Source: Paenibacillus terrigena DSM 21567 (lineage in GTDB: Bacteria > Bacillota > Bacilli > Paenibacillales > Paenibacillaceae). Taken from it: 64,000 nt of DNA. Below are positions 12,085-19,963 of the stretch, one piece after another (the stretch's first letter is position 1; every line of letters starts with the position of its first letter). The stretch is from NCBI RefSeq assembly GCF_000374845.1, contig NZ_KB895415.1:186001-250000 (forward strand), given 5' to 3'. Below the pieces are notes generated by a model. It had not been told where the DNA came from. It was given only the letters and a program-made list of their open reading frames with translations, and did no database searches. The position numbers were made by a program, and so were the translations under genes.

Positions 12085-13422
12085 TTATTTACGCCCAGTT
12101 TTCTGTCTCAGCTGATCCGCCGTCTTCTTGAATACTTCTTCAACGGATTTCTTATCGAGGAAAATCTCTGCGAACGCATTGCGAATCAATTCATTCGCTA
12201 GCGGGTAATCCTTCGTATAGGTAATCGGCGTTGCATTCTTCACCGCATCCACATAGAGCGAGCGTACAGGCTGATCGTTGAAGTAAGGTACTTTCTCTTG
12301 GAACACAGGGTCTTGATATGTCGTCTCAAGAGATGGGAACAAGCCGCCTTCCATCATCTTGAGCTGCGAAGCATCGTTACCTAACATAAATTCGATGAAC
12401 TTCCATGCTTCTTCTGGGTGCTTCGAATTTTTGTTAATTGCAAGGTTCGATCCGCCGTCGATTGCACTGCTGTACTTGTCATCTGCGGACCATTTCGGCA
12501 TTGGCGCAACAGACCATTTGCCTGCACCTTTCGGATCAATCAAGCTTGGAAGCAATCCGTCATACCACGAAGCGCCTACAATCGTCGCTTGTTTGTTCTG
12601 TTGGAAGGAGCTGTACCATGCGTCGCTCCAAGGCTCCACCTCGTTCACATAGCCTGCGTTCATCATGTCGACGAAATATTGTCCAATCTTAATGAATTCG
12701 GGGCTATCCACTTGAACCGAGCCATCTTTGCCGAAGAACCATTGATCATGCTGCCAGAGCATTTCTTGGAAAATTGTCCCGTCCGTTTTGGTCTTGGAAT
12801 CCGCCATGATCGCGACGCCCGTCTTTTCTTTGAGCTGCTTCGCAAATCGCTTGTAGTCGTCCCACGTCTTGAGCTGTTCCGCAACTTCCTTCGGATCGGA
12901 AGGCAACCCCGCTTGCTTGAATAGATCATTACGATAGAACATCACGACGGGACCACTATCCCAAGGCATCGCATAAGCTTTGCCGTCTTTCATCGCATCT
13001 GCCCATTTATACGCATTCATCTTGTCTTTGTAAGGCGCGACCTTGTCGCTGATATCGAGCAGCCCGCCCGTCTCGATCATTTGAGACAATCGATGCGATT
13101 CCAGGTTGACGATATCCGGCACCTTATCCGCGGAGCTCGCTGCGATCAGGAAGTTCTGATAGACATCCGCTTGTGCAAGGACATGCAGATCCACATCGAT
13201 ATTCGGGTATTTCTCCTTGAACGCCGGCATGTTGAGATCAATGACGTTTTTGGCATCTTCCCAAATCCATACGACAATTTTCGTCTTCTCCCCCGCGTCA
13301 CCGCCAGCAGCAGATTCTTCTGCTTTCTTCTCTCCAGAACCGCCAGAACAGCCAGTCAACGCGATACTAACCAATAGAACCATGCTTAGAAGCGTCGAAA
13401 ATATTCGTTTTTTTGGTTTCAA
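12085..13422 (-). CDS. Extracellular solute-binding lipoprotein (sugar ABC importer)
   Basis: The 445-residue protein starts with a lipoprotein signal peptide (KPKKRIFSTLLSMVLLVSIALTGC; lipobox LTGC, Cys25) followed by a Gly/Ser/Glu linker. The body is a family-1 solute-binding protein (KTKIVVWIWEDAKN; AYAMPWDSGPVVMFYRNDLFKQAG; NSKHPEEAWKFIEFM). Start is TTG, eight bases after AAGGGGG. It has its own promoter with an overlapping cre box, and delivers substrate to the two downstream permeases. Linkage to lacZ suggests a galactoside, but the residues do not prove this. Confidence 0.92.
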   Translation of the reverse strand: MKPKKRIFSTLLSMVLLVSIALTGCSGGSGEKKAEESAAGGDAGEKTKIVVWIWEDAKNVIDLNMPAFKEKYPNIDVDLHVLAQADVYQNFLIAASSADKVPDIVNLESHRLSQMIETGGLLDISDKVAPYKDKMNAYKWADAMKDGKAYAMPWDSGPVVMFYRNDLFKQAGLPSDPKEVAEQLKTWDDYKRFAKQLKEKTGVAIMADSKTKTDGTIFQEMLWQHDQWFFGKDGSVQVDSPEFIKIGQYFVDMMNAGYVNEVEPWSDAWYSSFQQNKQATIVGASWYDGLLPSLIDPKGAGKWSVAPMPKWSADDKYSSAIDGGSNLAINKNSKHPEEAWKFIEFMLGNDASQLKMMEGGLFPSLETTYQDPVFQEKVPYFNDQPVRSLYVDAVKNATPITYTKDYPLANELIRNAFAEIFLDKKSVEEVFKKTADQLRQKTGRK

Positions 13423-13461
13423 AGCTCGTTCCCCCTTAGGCGATGTCGTTTATTTGTCCTC

Positions 13462-13490
13462 ATTATATAAGGACTGTAAGCGCTTTAACA
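13462..13490 (-). promoter_or_regulatory. Promoter with overlapping cre (CcpA) box, solute-binding gene
   Basis: On the minus strand a TATAAT (13462-13467) lies 17 bases downstream of a weak TGTTAA -35 (13485-13490). The overlapping TTAAAGCGCTTACA (13475-13488) matches the cre consensus TGAAAGCGCTTACA at 13 of 14 positions. A cre site over the -35 region normally means CcpA repression in the presence of preferred sugars; a weak -35 fits dependence on the AraC-type regulator. Confidence 0.75.
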
Positions 13491-13534
13491 CGGAATTTTG
13501 TTAGCTATAACCTGCCAATTTGTTCGATTGAAGT

Positions 13535-15253
13535 TCACGAAGTTGCTACAATTCGTGGCCAACGAATCGTTATTCGCGTCCCTTTGTGTTCTTCTGAAGT
13601 AATCAACATCCCATATTGGCGGCCAAAATGAAGCTTGAACTTCTGATCCACATTAAAACACCCGAGCCCTCCACTTCCGAGAGCGCGCGGCTGATTCTCT
13701 CGCAACAGCATCTTCAGCCGTGCCTCTTCAATTCCTTGCCCATCGTCTTCGAGTACGAGTACGAGATCCTCCCCATCCGGTGTGATCTGAAGCGTAATGT
13801 TCCCTTGCCCATCTTCAAATCCATGGAAAAAAGTGTTCTCCAACAGGGGCTGCAGCGTCATTCGCGGGATCAAGCAATCCAACAACGCCTCATCACAATC
13901 AAATGTGAAGCTAAAAGCATGTCCATAACGAACCTCTTGAATCTTCAAGTAATTGTCCACTGTATTCATTTCCCGTTGAATAGATATGAGCTCCTCTGTA
14001 ATGACGAGATTTCCTTCTAATACTTTGGTCAGATGATAGATCATCCCTCGAATATCCTCATCGCCCTTCATCTTCGCCTGCCATTGGATCATATTTAACG
14101 TATTAAGCAGCAGATGCGGGTTGATCTGATAGTGATAGGCCCTTAGCTCTGCTTCTTTCTTCAGCTGCTCCTTCTGCTTCACTTCTCCAATTAACTCCTG
14201 GATCTGCTCCACCATCTTATTGAAGCTGCCGCCAAGACGCCCTAACTCATCTTCCGTCTCCGGTTCGATACGGGAATGGAATTTGCCAATTCCGACGAGC
14301 TGCATGTTGTTCTTGAGCGAGATGATCCGCCGTGTAATGCGTGCAGAGAAAAGATAGGATACGAGCAAGGAGAGCAGCAGCGCAAACCCAATCAGTGCAA
14401 TCGTGAAATACCGAATCGTCAGTGTCTCTTGAAAAACAGGCTCAAATGGCGTTCTCACCTCAATCGTCCAGTGATTCGATTCCAGCTGTTGCTTCCAGAC
14501 CAGATCATCCTTATGATTCTCTCGATCCTGTGCCGTCTGATAGATCACGCGCCCGCTTCGATCGGTTATGGTCAGGAAGGAATGTAGATTATGTTCAATC
14601 AGGTCAAAAGAATCCATCAGCTTTGATGCATCCATCTCGATGACAATCTTGCTGTTCTTCAGCGATCCATATTGTCCTTGCAGCGGGAAGACTAATCCGA
14701 TCACTTGTTTCGGAAGATTGAGGTTTCTAGCCAGGTACGGGCTTGTCCCATGGATCCCAGTCCAATACGCGCCTTTATAGTCTTCTGGGATCTCCTTCCA
14801 CCATTTCTGATTGATCAGCTGTTCCACATCAATTTGAGGCGAACCATAATAATAACCGGATGGTGTAACCACATAGATCCCTGTCGTATCTAGGGTTTTG
14901 TGGGAATCCAAGAGACGATTGAAATTCTCCTGTGCCAGAAAATGACTATAAGACGTCGGCTCTTCTCCATCCAATACGTTACTAATCGGATCCAGCAGGT
15001 ACGAATAAATGAACCGTGTTGTTGCCTGCATCTGTCCTGAATAGGCATCCACTTGGGCCTGAAGCTGTGTGATCGTCGATTGTCCGTACTGCACCATCTG
15101 GGATTCCACCACTTCGGAGGATTTGGAGAAAGACAAGTATCCCAAGATCAGCAGCGGAATCGTCGCCACCATCACGAAGAATATGAACAATTTCATCCGC
15201 AGACTACGTCTTGGATAATAAATAAAGCTTCGAACATGCTGCATCCATGCCAT
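13535..15253 (-). CDS. YesM-type sensor histidine kinase
   Basis: A 572-residue membrane kinase. There is a first membrane helix (about 21-42), an extracellular sensor region of some 235 residues containing FPLQGQYGSLKNS (Cache-like), a second helix (about 281-304) and a HAMP linker (305-357). The phospho-acceptor His380 lies in YQINPHLLLNTLNMI, followed by an ATP-binding domain with LEDDGQGI near 500. The usual NPHFLYN is NPHLLLN here. ATG follows AGGAG by nine bases. It probably senses an extracellular sugar signal and phosphorylates the response regulator at 9031-10215. Confidence 0.9.
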   Translation of the reverse strand: MAWMQHVRSFIYYPRRSLRMKLFIFFVMVATIPLLILGYLSFSKSSEVVESQMVQYGQSTITQLQAQVDAYSGQMQATTRFIYSYLLDPISNVLDGEEPTSYSHFLAQENFNRLLDSHKTLDTTGIYVVTPSGYYYGSPQIDVEQLINQKWWKEIPEDYKGAYWTGIHGTSPYLARNLNLPKQVIGLVFPLQGQYGSLKNSKIVIEMDASKLMDSFDLIEHNLHSFLTITDRSGRVIYQTAQDRENHKDDLVWKQQLESNHWTIEVRTPFEPVFQETLTIRYFTIALIGFALLLSLLVSYLFSARITRRIISLKNNMQLVGIGKFHSRIEPETEDELGRLGGSFNKMVEQIQELIGEVKQKEQLKKEAELRAYHYQINPHLLLNTLNMIQWQAKMKGDEDIRGMIYHLTKVLEGNLVITEELISIQREMNTVDNYLKIQEVRYGHAFSFTFDCDEALLDCLIPRMTLQPLLENTFFHGFEDGQGNITLQITPDGEDLVLVLEDDGQGIEEARLKMLLRENQPRALGSGGLGCFNVDQKFKLHFGRQYGMLITSEEHKGTRITIRWPRIVATS

Positions 15254-15307
15254 TCGAATGATCTCCTCTCAAAATGAAATCTATGATCCAATGAATCGAT
15301 CATAAAT

Positions 15308-15321
15308 TGCAAGCGCTTACA
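15308..15321. promoter_or_regulatory. cre (CcpA) box upstream of the kinase gene
   Basis: TGCAAGCGCTTACA matches the cre consensus (TGNAANCGNNNNCA) at every fixed position and is nearly palindromic. It sits 55 bases upstream of the kinase start codon, so regulatory components as well as transport genes seem to be under catabolite control. No convincing -35/-10 pair could be assigned around it. Confidence 0.75.
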
Positions 15322-15423
15322 ACAATCCGTATTATTTTGAATCTTCATATCTAAAATTGGTGCTACTATTGTACTATGATCCTCAGGCAAGCTGTCAATG
15401 GCTCTGCCGGAGCAAAATAAAGA

Positions 15424-15448
15424 GGCCATGACCACAAGGGTCATGACC
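15424..15448 (-). terminator. Terminator after thpR-like gene
   Basis: GGCCATGACC (15424-15433) and GGTCATGACC (15439-15448) form a ten-pair hairpin with a five-base loop. On the minus strand TCTTTATTTT follows. Confidence 0.8.
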
Positions 15449-15477
15449 GGACATTCTTGCTATTCGCATGTAATTTT

Positions 15478-16056
15478 TTACGCCAGCGGAATCAACGCCA
15501 GCTTCTCATACATCGGCTTCTGATGCATATGTGTCTTGTAAACAACGAGATGATCGACACTCCATGCGATCTCCTCCATCGGTTGGAGGATGTGGGTCCC
15601 CTCGATATCGAACCCTGCTTGTCCCGTATATTTACGCGCGACCGTAATATGAGGCCGATAAGGCCGATCTTCAGGTATAAACCCTAGCGGCTCTGTCACC
15701 TTGAGCACGGACGCCACGACATTCTCCAGCGCCGGGATGTCCCCGCGAACCCCCGCCCATAATACACGAGGTGCGTTAGCAGTTCCGAAGGTACCTGTCC
15801 CGCTCAATTCCAGCGAGAACGGCTCCACTTCGCGAACAGCTTCCTTCAGCGCTGGGATCAGCTGATCCAGCACCTTCTGACTTGTATCGCCGAGAAATTG
15901 TACCGTAATATGATAGTCTTCGGGATGAACCCATTTCGCAAACGATAGAATCTGTTCGGCCTCCGCTTGCCAGCGCTCCAGCTCCATGCTTGCCGCCTCT
16001 CCAAGACCTACAGCGATGAACAATCGTCCTGCTACCTGTTCCGATACATTCGTCAT
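15478..16056 (-). CDS. thpR: RNA 2',3'-cyclic phosphodiesterase (2'-5' RNA ligase family)
   Basis: 192 residues with the two HxTx signatures of the 2H phosphoesterase superfamily: H49-I-T51-V and H136-I-T138-V, the second preceded by RPYRP. This is the ThpR/LigT layout, and the length is normal. The enzyme opens 2',3'-cyclic phosphates of RNA in the cytoplasm; its physiological role is unclear. The ribosome site GGAGGTG lies just before the ATG. Monocistronic, with its own terminator. Confidence 0.88.
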   Translation of the reverse strand: MTNVSEQVAGRLFIAVGLGEAASMELERWQAEAEQILSFAKWVHPEDYHITVQFLGDTSQKVLDQLIPALKEAVREVEPFSLELSGTGTFGTANAPRVLWAGVRGDIPALENVVASVLKVTEPLGFIPEDRPYRPHITVARKYTGQAGFDIEGTHILQPMEEIAWSVDHLVVYKTHMHQKPMYEKLALIPLA

Positions 16057-16140
16057 TCCTTCACCTCCACCTTATCAGTGTGCACAAGTAGGTACGACTT
16101 TATCGTCCATTTAAAGCTATTGCTCTGAAAACTGAAAAAA

Positions 16141-16176
16141 CCGGGACGATTCTACGCTGAACGTAGAATGCCCCGG
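16141..16176 (-). terminator. Terminator after DUF3055 gene
   Basis: CCGGGACGATTCTACG and CGTAGAATGCCCCGG pair with one internal mismatch around a CTGAA loop. On the minus strand TTTTTTC follows. Confidence 0.85.
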
Positions 16177-16191
16177 CCTCATTGTAATCGC

Positions 16192-16482
16192 TTAATATTG
16201 ATCAGACACACCAACGACAGGAATCCGCGATCTCAGCAACACAGCTAAATCCTCGCCAACCTTACGATCCGTAATATGGAACATCTTCTGAATATAATCG
16301 ACATTGTTAAGATCCTCGGTACCGATCACGGCTGATCTACCTGTCTGCATACAGACGACAAGAGGCTTCCCGAAGAAGTGATTCGTGTAAATGATAGAGA
16401 AATCATACCTCGCATTTTCTGAAATACATCCAATGAAATTAACGTTGGTTTGCTCTGCTTCATCATAGAGATGTTCGAACAT
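16192..16482 (-). CDS. DUF3055 family protein
   Basis: A 96-residue soluble protein resembling the DUF3055 family of Bacillota, recognised from the block IIYTNHFFGKPLVVCMQTGRS (residues 30-50), an early FEHLYDEAE and a C-terminal RKVGEDLAVLLRSRIP. The function of the family is unknown. GAGGAGG is placed eight bases before the ATG and a strong terminator follows, so it is expressed alone. Confidence 0.8.
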   Translation of the reverse strand: MFEHLYDEAEQTNVNFIGCISENARYDFSIIYTNHFFGKPLVVCMQTGRSAVIGTEDLNNVDYIQKMFHITDRKVGEDLAVLLRSRIPVVGVSDQY

Positions 16483-16705
16483 CCTAGATTCCTCCTCTCG
16501 TTTGAACCGAAAGTTACATTACAGAATATTCAGATTATTTAAATAATTCTATCATGAGTTCGGCTTGGCATGCAATCCCCTTTTTCCCTGAATGTAGAAA
16601 TGATTGTCAAGAAGAACCTCGAAATGCTATGATGTTGTTGTGATAAATGGGATAAGATGGAACCGGATCACCCGGGCGACAATAAGGACTTGAGGTGGTA
16701 TAACG

Positions 16706-17125
16706 ATGAGTCAAAGCGCTTACATAACATTCGTTGAAGGATCTACCGTGACGGAGATGTCCCTGGAGGACGTGAAGCAATCACTCCTTCACTACAAAGA
16801 ACAGACGGCACTAACGGGCAAGCAGCTTGATTGGGATTATGCAGAAGCTGCCTTTCCGTATACGATTGAGACGCGGCCAGGGGAAGAGAAGCAATGGTTT
16901 TATTTGAAAGGCGCTCTTCCTCGCTACAAATATATCCTATTCGGTGTAGGATCTCGTGTCGAAGATGACCAAGAACGCCACTATATCCAGATCGTTCTTC
17001 CCGAAGAAGCCACGCATGGCGACAAAGCGAAAGGCAACGAACTCTGCAAGTACATTGCTCGATCGAATAAAGCTCAGCTTCGTATGTTCAACGGTAGAAC
17101 GTTTTATTTCAATCCACGCAAATAA
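16706..17125 (+). CDS. DUF1885 family protein
   Basis: 139 residues without membrane segments. The order SAYITFVEGSTV, LDWDYAEAAFPYTIE, RYKYILFGVGSR, YIQIVLPEEATHGDKAKGNE and FNGRTFYF matches my memory of the Bacillota DUF1885 family, whose role is unknown. GAGGTGG lies seven bases before the ATG. It converges with the DUF1292 gene and shares a bidirectional terminator with it. Confidence 0.8.
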   Translation: MSQSAYITFVEGSTVTEMSLEDVKQSLLHYKEQTALTGKQLDWDYAEAAFPYTIETRPGEEKQWFYLKGALPRYKYILFGVGSRVEDDQERHYIQIVLPEEATHGDKAKGNELCKYIARSNKAQLRMFNGRTFYFNPRK

Positions 17126-17140
17126 TGATAACGGTATGGA

Positions 17141-17172
17141 AAAACCCGCCAAGCATCTGCTTGACGGGTTTT
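17141..17172. terminator. Bidirectional terminator
   Basis: AAAACCCGCCAAGCA (17141-17155) and TGCTTGACGGGTTTT (17158-17172) form a long hairpin flanked by A and T runs. It serves both the DUF1885 gene (+) and the DUF1292 gene (-). Confidence 0.85.
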
Positions 17173-17182
17173 GTTGTTTGAA

Positions 17183-17500
17183 TTAGCCTTCGTTCGCTGC
17201 AACAAGCTCTTCATAAGCTTTCTGAACGCGATCCCATTCTGCTTCATCTTCAATATTATAAAGGACCATTTCCTCGTCCTCTTCTTCCATACGAAGAATG
17301 ACGCCATCCGCTTCCGGATTGCTGCGCTCCAGCAACAAAGCATATACACTATCGTCACAGTTAAAAGTTTCAACGAGGACCATTTCCACTTCTTTACCGT
17401 TCTCATCCGTTAATGTTAGTACAAATTCTTCATGGTCGTGGTCATGACTGTGGTCGTGACCGCATCCGCAGTTGTCGTGATCGTGATTATGATCGCTCAT
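17183..17500 (-). CDS. DUF1292 family protein with His/Asp-rich N-terminus
   Basis: 105 residues. The first 24 are almost all His, Asp, Cys and Glu (HNHDHDNCGCGHDHSHDHDHE), a likely metal-binding tail. Residues 26-100 form the acidic DUF1292 (YrzB-like) domain: EFVLTLTDENGKEVEMVLVETF, VYALLLERSNPEADG and EAEWDRVQKAYEELV. The function of DUF1292 is unknown. GAGGG lies seven bases before the ATG. The metal role is inferred from composition only. Confidence 0.85.
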   Translation of the reverse strand: MSDHNHDHDNCGCGHDHSHDHDHEEFVLTLTDENGKEVEMVLVETFNCDDSVYALLLERSNPEADGVILRMEEEDEEMVLYNIEDEAEWDRVQKAYEELVAANEG

Positions 17501-17604
17501 CTGTAAACCCTCTTTTCAGTTATTATGTACACCTCGTATCGTAACATGTTCCTGGACAAGGGTCAAACATCGAATTCTCAATCCTTTACCCTATCAATAA
17601 GCGA

Positions 17605-18162
17605 TTAGATCGCAGTAATTTCTTTCTCAGCAACGCGTGTGTAGTCCCCGCCCGAAGGCTTGACAAAGAATGCAATCGTATACTTTCCTGCTGCCTTAAA
17701 GTCGTATGTAAGTTCTTGTGTTTGGAACATGAAATATTCCTTGCGTTCCTTCAGATCCAGTTCCTGAATATCTTTCACTTTGCCAGCAGGATCAATAATT
17801 GATACCTTAACTGCATCTGCTGCCACCTTCAAATTATCTACCGAACATAGCACATTGAACTTGAATTCCCCGCGCTTCACGACTCCGAAAATATCTTTAC
17901 CTGAGAACGTGAGCATATGGACATTCGGCTTATTTACAGTAACCTTTTTCGCATTATCATCCCACTCGACGATCGCCTTAAGTGCTTCGCCAGCTTGGCT
18001 CACCGAAAGGTACGTCTTTCCATCTATCATGACAGCTCCATCGCTTACTTCTTCTCCGTTAAACACCATTTTAATCTTCTGTGTTATGGAATCTGCAAAA
18101 ATAACCGAACCGCCCATCAGCGATAGTGCAAGTGCTACAACCATTACTCTTCTAGCCTTCAT
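17605..18162 (-). CDS. Secreted protein with copper-amine-oxidase N-like (stalk) domain
   Basis: About 185 residues. An N-terminal signal peptide (MKARRVMVVALALSLMGGSVIFA, cleavage near FA-DS) leads into a stalk-type domain of the copper amine oxidase N-like family: VFNGEEVSDGAVMIDGKTYLSVSQAGEALKAIVEWDDNAKKVTV, about 33-77. The remainder is beta-rich (IDPAGKVKDIQ; YDFKAAGKYTIAFFV), Ig-like in appearance. Such proteins are common on the surface of Paenibacillaceae. The ATG at 18162 is ten bases after GGAGG; a TTG lies one codon earlier. No catalytic residues are visible. Confidence 0.82.
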   Translation of the reverse strand: MKARRVMVVALALSLMGGSVIFADSITQKIKMVFNGEEVSDGAVMIDGKTYLSVSQAGEALKAIVEWDDNAKKVTVNKPNVHMLTFSGKDIFGVVKRGEFKFNVLCSVDNLKVAADAVKVSIIDPAGKVKDIQELDLKERKEYFMFQTQELTYDFKAAGKYTIAFFVKPSGGDYTRVAEKEITAI

Positions 18163-18313
18163 CAATTATAGACCTCCAATATTGTGACAGTTGATTGTAT
18201 ATACTCCAATTAAAGGCCAGAGTTGCGGTCTAGAATAGAATAATTTATTGTTGATTATTGCGGTTGCCCGGGAAATGAAGAGAAAAGGTTTGCTTCCCCA
18301 TTTCCCGCTCGCA

Positions 18314-18517
18314 TTATTTCGAAATTAATGTTCTTGTCAGAATACAAGGTACCCCTTTACCGACTGACCCTTCTTTACGCATATGTTCCATGTACCGAAT
18401 CCCTCTTGCGCACTGCTTCTTACAGACTTCACAACGGTCCGAGGTCACAATGCGCATCGTGTACTGCGCACGCTCGGATGATTTTTTCTTCTTCTTGACG
18501 GATTTCCCTTTGGCCAA
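18314..18517 (-). CDS. Small Cys-containing basic protein
   Basis: About 67 residues, very basic (KGKSVKKKKKS), with a Cys-x2-Cys-x3-Cys cluster (CEVCKKQC), ARGIRYMEHM and a fourth cysteine in VPC. This is a possible small zinc site. The ATG at 18526 has no space for a ribosome site; TTG at 18517 lies nine bases after AAAGAG and is preferred. I do not recognise a named family. The clear cysteine pattern argues for a real gene, though expression signals are weak. Confidence 0.55.
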   Translation of the reverse strand: MAKGKSVKKKKKSSERAQYTMRIVTSDRCEVCKKQCARGIRYMEHMRKEGSVGKGVPCILTRTLISK

Positions 18518-18609
18518 CGAAATCATCTCTTTTCATACAAAGTTCTTCATTCCTCCATCATATGAAAAGGGAGCGTTCCATGTTCGCCCGTGGCTGGTTC
18601 AAAAAGAAA

Positions 18610-18642
18610 ACGATCTGCATGGGAAATATCCACACAGATCGT
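18610..18642 (-). terminator. Terminator after DUF3892 gene
   Basis: ACGATCTG (18610-18617) and CAGATCGT (18635-18642) pair; on the minus strand TTTTCTTTTTG follows. It lies about 60 bases after the stop of the gene at 18705-18944. Confidence 0.65.
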
Positions 18643-18704
18643 CTATTTGCTGCTTATAGAATCGAAATTTTCCGTTTCCATTTATCGAAACTTTATAAAA
18701 AATT

Positions 18705-18944
18705 CTATTGGAAGGTCGGCAAATTGTCCAAGTTATTCGATGGGTCGCCATCAGCATCGCCACGAATATACATTTCACCATCGCGCCCTTTAAAGGCGTT
18801 AACACCAGCAATCTCTCCATTTTTAACGGCTTGCAGTGCTTCTTGGTACTCCAGAACGCGCCCGGATGAAGTTTTGAATTGACGAATATCACCGTCTCCA
18901 TTTTTCTGAACAGCTACAATTGTCTCACGTTGATTCGCTTCCAT
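18705..18944 (-). CDS. DUF3892 domain protein
   Basis: A 79-residue acidic protein with the DUF3892 pattern: IVAVQKNGDGDIRQFKTSSG, the central YQEALQAVKNGEIAGVNAF and RDGEMYIRGDADGDPSNNLDNLP. Function is unknown. GAGGAG lies eleven bases before the ATG. It reads away from the GNAT gene on the same strand with 54 bases between them, so cotranscription is possible. Confidence 0.8.
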   Translation of the reverse strand: MEANQRETIVAVQKNGDGDIRQFKTSSGRVLEYQEALQAVKNGEIAGVNAFKGRDGEMYIRGDADGDPSNNLDNLPTFQ

Positions 18945-18998
18945 GGTTACATCCGCTCCTCGATCTATAGTCGTCGTGTGTTCGAGGATAGTATAACC

Positions 18999-19442
18999 TT
19001 ATAGCGGTTTTTTCATACGAACATGTAGAATGCCGGCGTCATAGAACGGTTCTTGCGATATCACTTCATAGCCGAGCTTTGCGTAGAATATCTCTGCTTG
19101 ACACTGCGCATCTAAAATTGCGTCACTCAGACCCAAATCCTTGGCTATTTGTTCGAGCGCTAACAGCAATACACGACCATATCCGTATCCTCGATACGCT
19201 TTCTTCACCGCAATACGCTGCATTTTCGCCATATGATCTTGATAGATGGTTAACCGGCCTGTCGCCACCGCTTGTCCTTCATGCTCGAGCAATACATGAT
19301 AAGCCTTGCCAGCGAGTGTATCGTATTCATCAATCTCCAAATCTTCAGGCACCTGCTGCTCATGAACAAAGACTTCTAATCTGATGGAGAGACACTTATT
19401 GAGTTCTTCTTCTGTCTTGACTTGAATAATTTGCGCTGCCAT
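18999..19442 (-). CDS. GNAT N-acetyltransferase, YjcF-like
   Basis: 147 residues. Close in layout to Bacillus YjcF: IRLEVFVHEQQVPEDLEIDEYD (19-40), GRLTIYQD, the acetyl-CoA-binding block KMQRIAVKKAYRGYGYG (R/Q-x-x-G-x-G/A type, about 73-89), and the C-terminal AEIFYAKLGYEVISQEPFYDAGILHVRM. Acceptor substrate is unknown. GAGGTGAAG precedes the ATG. Confidence 0.88.
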   Translation of the reverse strand: MAAQIIQVKTEEELNKCLSIRLEVFVHEQQVPEDLEIDEYDTLAGKAYHVLLEHEGQAVATGRLTIYQDHMAKMQRIAVKKAYRGYGYGRVLLLALEQIAKDLGLSDAILDAQCQAEIFYAKLGYEVISQEPFYDAGILHVRMKKPL

Positions 19443-19574
19443 GTCTTCACCTCTACCCTGGATATCGAACTTCCTTAAATTTGTAACATTCCTGATTATA
19501 CAAAAGAATGTTTTTGATGTATAGTTGGGGTGGAATGAAGCTCGAATGATTGAATGCGAAGGGAGGTCATCGCC

Positions 19575-19679
19575 ATGACAGCCGCAATTATTGGATCGAT
19601 TATTATTATTGCTCTGATCACATGGGTCACCTTGTGGGTAACGCGTAAAGCCTATTCGAGAAAGTGGGAAGAAGAGTAG
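19575..19679 (+). CDS. 34-residue single-pass membrane microprotein
   Basis: A short frame with a good ribosome site (GGGAGG, eight bases before the ATG). It codes for a hydrophobic helix (AIIGSIIIIALITWVTLWV, residues 4-22) followed by a basic-acidic tail TRKAYSRKWEEE. Similar tiny membrane proteins with a KAYSRKW-like tail occur in Bacilli, but I cannot name the family. It converges with another small membrane gene ending 17 bases away. Confidence 0.6.
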   Translation: MTAAIIGSIIIIALITWVTLWVTRKAYSRKWEEE

Positions 19680-19696
19680 GATCGTGCGCAGGACAC

Positions 19697-19852
19697 TTAT
19701 TTATCAATCTCTGTAAGTCGTCTTAGCCAGACAAATTGTTCATCATGTTTCATGCTATCCCTACTTACGAAGATTGCGAGCAACCAGATGACTCCGATAA
19801 CTAACATCGAGAAACATAATAACCACCCGATAAATACGCCAACTTCGTTCAT
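19697..19852 (-). CDS. 51-residue membrane microprotein
   Basis: AGAGGAGGG lies before the ATG at 19852. The product has one membrane helix (VGVFIGWLLCFSMLVIGVIWLLAIFV, about 4-29) followed by a polar tail (SRDSMKHDEQFVWLRRLTEIDK). It is not a member of any family I can name. The strong ribosome site and the clean helix-plus-tail design support it being a gene. It converges with the 34-residue gene at 19575. Confidence 0.6.
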   Translation of the reverse strand: MNEVGVFIGWLLCFSMLVIGVIWLLAIFVSRDSMKHDEQFVWLRRLTEIDK

Positions 19853-19963
19853 TCGCACCCTCCTCTTGACCTAGAATCACTACTTATGACAATTTTATGA
19901 ATGATCGGTGCGAATTAGTCCGACGACCTCGTGCTTTACCCGTTTTTGGAAAGGAGTTCCACC

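Noticed and set aside
18270-18308. GGGAAATG...CATTTCCC repeat after the Cys-containing gene as a terminator
   Set aside because: The arms pair but the loop is long and no T-run follows on either strand.
18562-18882. + strand ORF of 106 codons
   Set aside because: It runs through the terminator hairpin at 18610-18642 and is antisense to the DUF3892 gene; no motif.
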